Source: Nocardia sp.
Lineage (GTDB): Bacteria > Actinomycetota > Actinomycetes > Mycobacteriales > Mycobacteriaceae
Reading direction: 5' to 3'
Assembly (NCBI GenBank): GCA_013361595.1
Contig: JABFXT010000385.1
Coordinates: 1 to 14,030 of the forward strand
Length of the DNA stretch: 14,030 nt
Position numbers and translations under genes: made by a program. Every line of letters begins with the position of its first letter. Position 1 is the stretch's first letter. Of this stretch, positions 13,904 to 14,030 are shown piece after piece. The notes under the pieces are model-generated. The model made no database searches and had not been told where the DNA came from. It was given only the letters and a program-made list of their open reading frames with translations.

Positions 13904-14030
13904 GTGTCGGCACACCACTGGGAGGCGAGGTCTGGAGCTGCGCACTGCCGCAGCCGACGGGGGCCCACCCGGTAATCGTTCTCACGGGGAACCGAATAGC
14001 CGAACCGCTGGCTGCGGTAACCGTTGCGGT
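13900..14030 (+). CDS. MazF/PemK-like toxin, N-terminal part
   Basis: From GTG 13900 an open frame runs off the right edge after 43 codons. Its start, G-T-P-L-G-G-E-V-W-S-C-A-L-P, followed by A-H-P-V-I-V-L-T-G-N, matches the opening of MazF-type endoribonuclease toxins (G-E-V-W then R/H-P-V-L-V-L-S). These cleave RNA at short sequence motifs and arrest growth. The residues that define cleavage lie outside the window apart from the first strand. The arginine usually found before P-V in MazF is a histidine here. Overlap with the upstream antitoxin implies coupled translation. Confidence 0.68.
   Translation, partial: MSVGTPLGGEVWSCALPQPTGAHPVIVLTGNRIAEPLAAVTVA

Overview
The window is very GC-rich, densely coded DNA whose gene families (FHA proteins, a DUF7373-type lipoprotein, HEYGH zinc-peptidase lipoproteins, TerD, IdeR/DmdR-like iron boxes) point to a mycolic-acid actinomycete, most likely Nocardia or a close relative. 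That placement is an inference from gene content and codon use. No rRNA, tRNA, CRISPR array or insertion sequence was seen.

Left part (1-4835): a housekeeping-looking cell-envelope and signalling block. It holds the N-terminus of an FHA-domain protein (minus strand, running off the left edge, possibly an Rv1747-like ABC transporter), a lipoprotein zinc metallopeptidase, a convergent zinc-ribbon plus FHA protein with an unrecognised N-terminal domain, and a divergent DUF7373-like lipoprotein.

Centre (about 4917-11844): the most interesting part. An iron-box-like palindrome sits inside a candidate promoter ahead of five tightly packed plus-strand genes: a VioC/AsnO-type Fe(II)/2-oxoglutarate amino-acid oxygenase, an ornithine cyclodeaminase/SbnB-like NAD enzyme, a fold-type III PLP decarboxylase of the Y4yA/SbnH kind, a cysteine-synthase/SbnA-like PLP enzyme, and a MATE exporter. 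Three of the four junctions overlap, so this reads as one operon. A second iron-box-like site overlaps the end of the MATE gene and precedes a flavodoxin gene. Together the SbnA-like and SbnB-like enzymes could make 2,3-diaminopropionate or an N-carboxyalkyl relative, the decarboxylase and oxygenase could tailor it, and the MATE pump could export it. No NRPS, NIS synthetase, ATP-grasp or other ligase is present in the window, so a small iron-regulated amino-acid or aminopolycarboxylate metallophore is a reasonable, untested hypothesis.

Right part (11845-14030): a small FMN split-barrel (PPOX-like) protein, a TerD-family protein preceded by two copies of a 25-bp tandem repeat and followed by a strong hairpin, then about 360 nt of non-coding or ambiguous sequence, and a MazEF-like toxin-antitoxin pair. 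The antitoxin is a ribbon-helix-helix protein whose N-terminus may be frame-disrupted. The MazF-like toxin is cut by the right edge.
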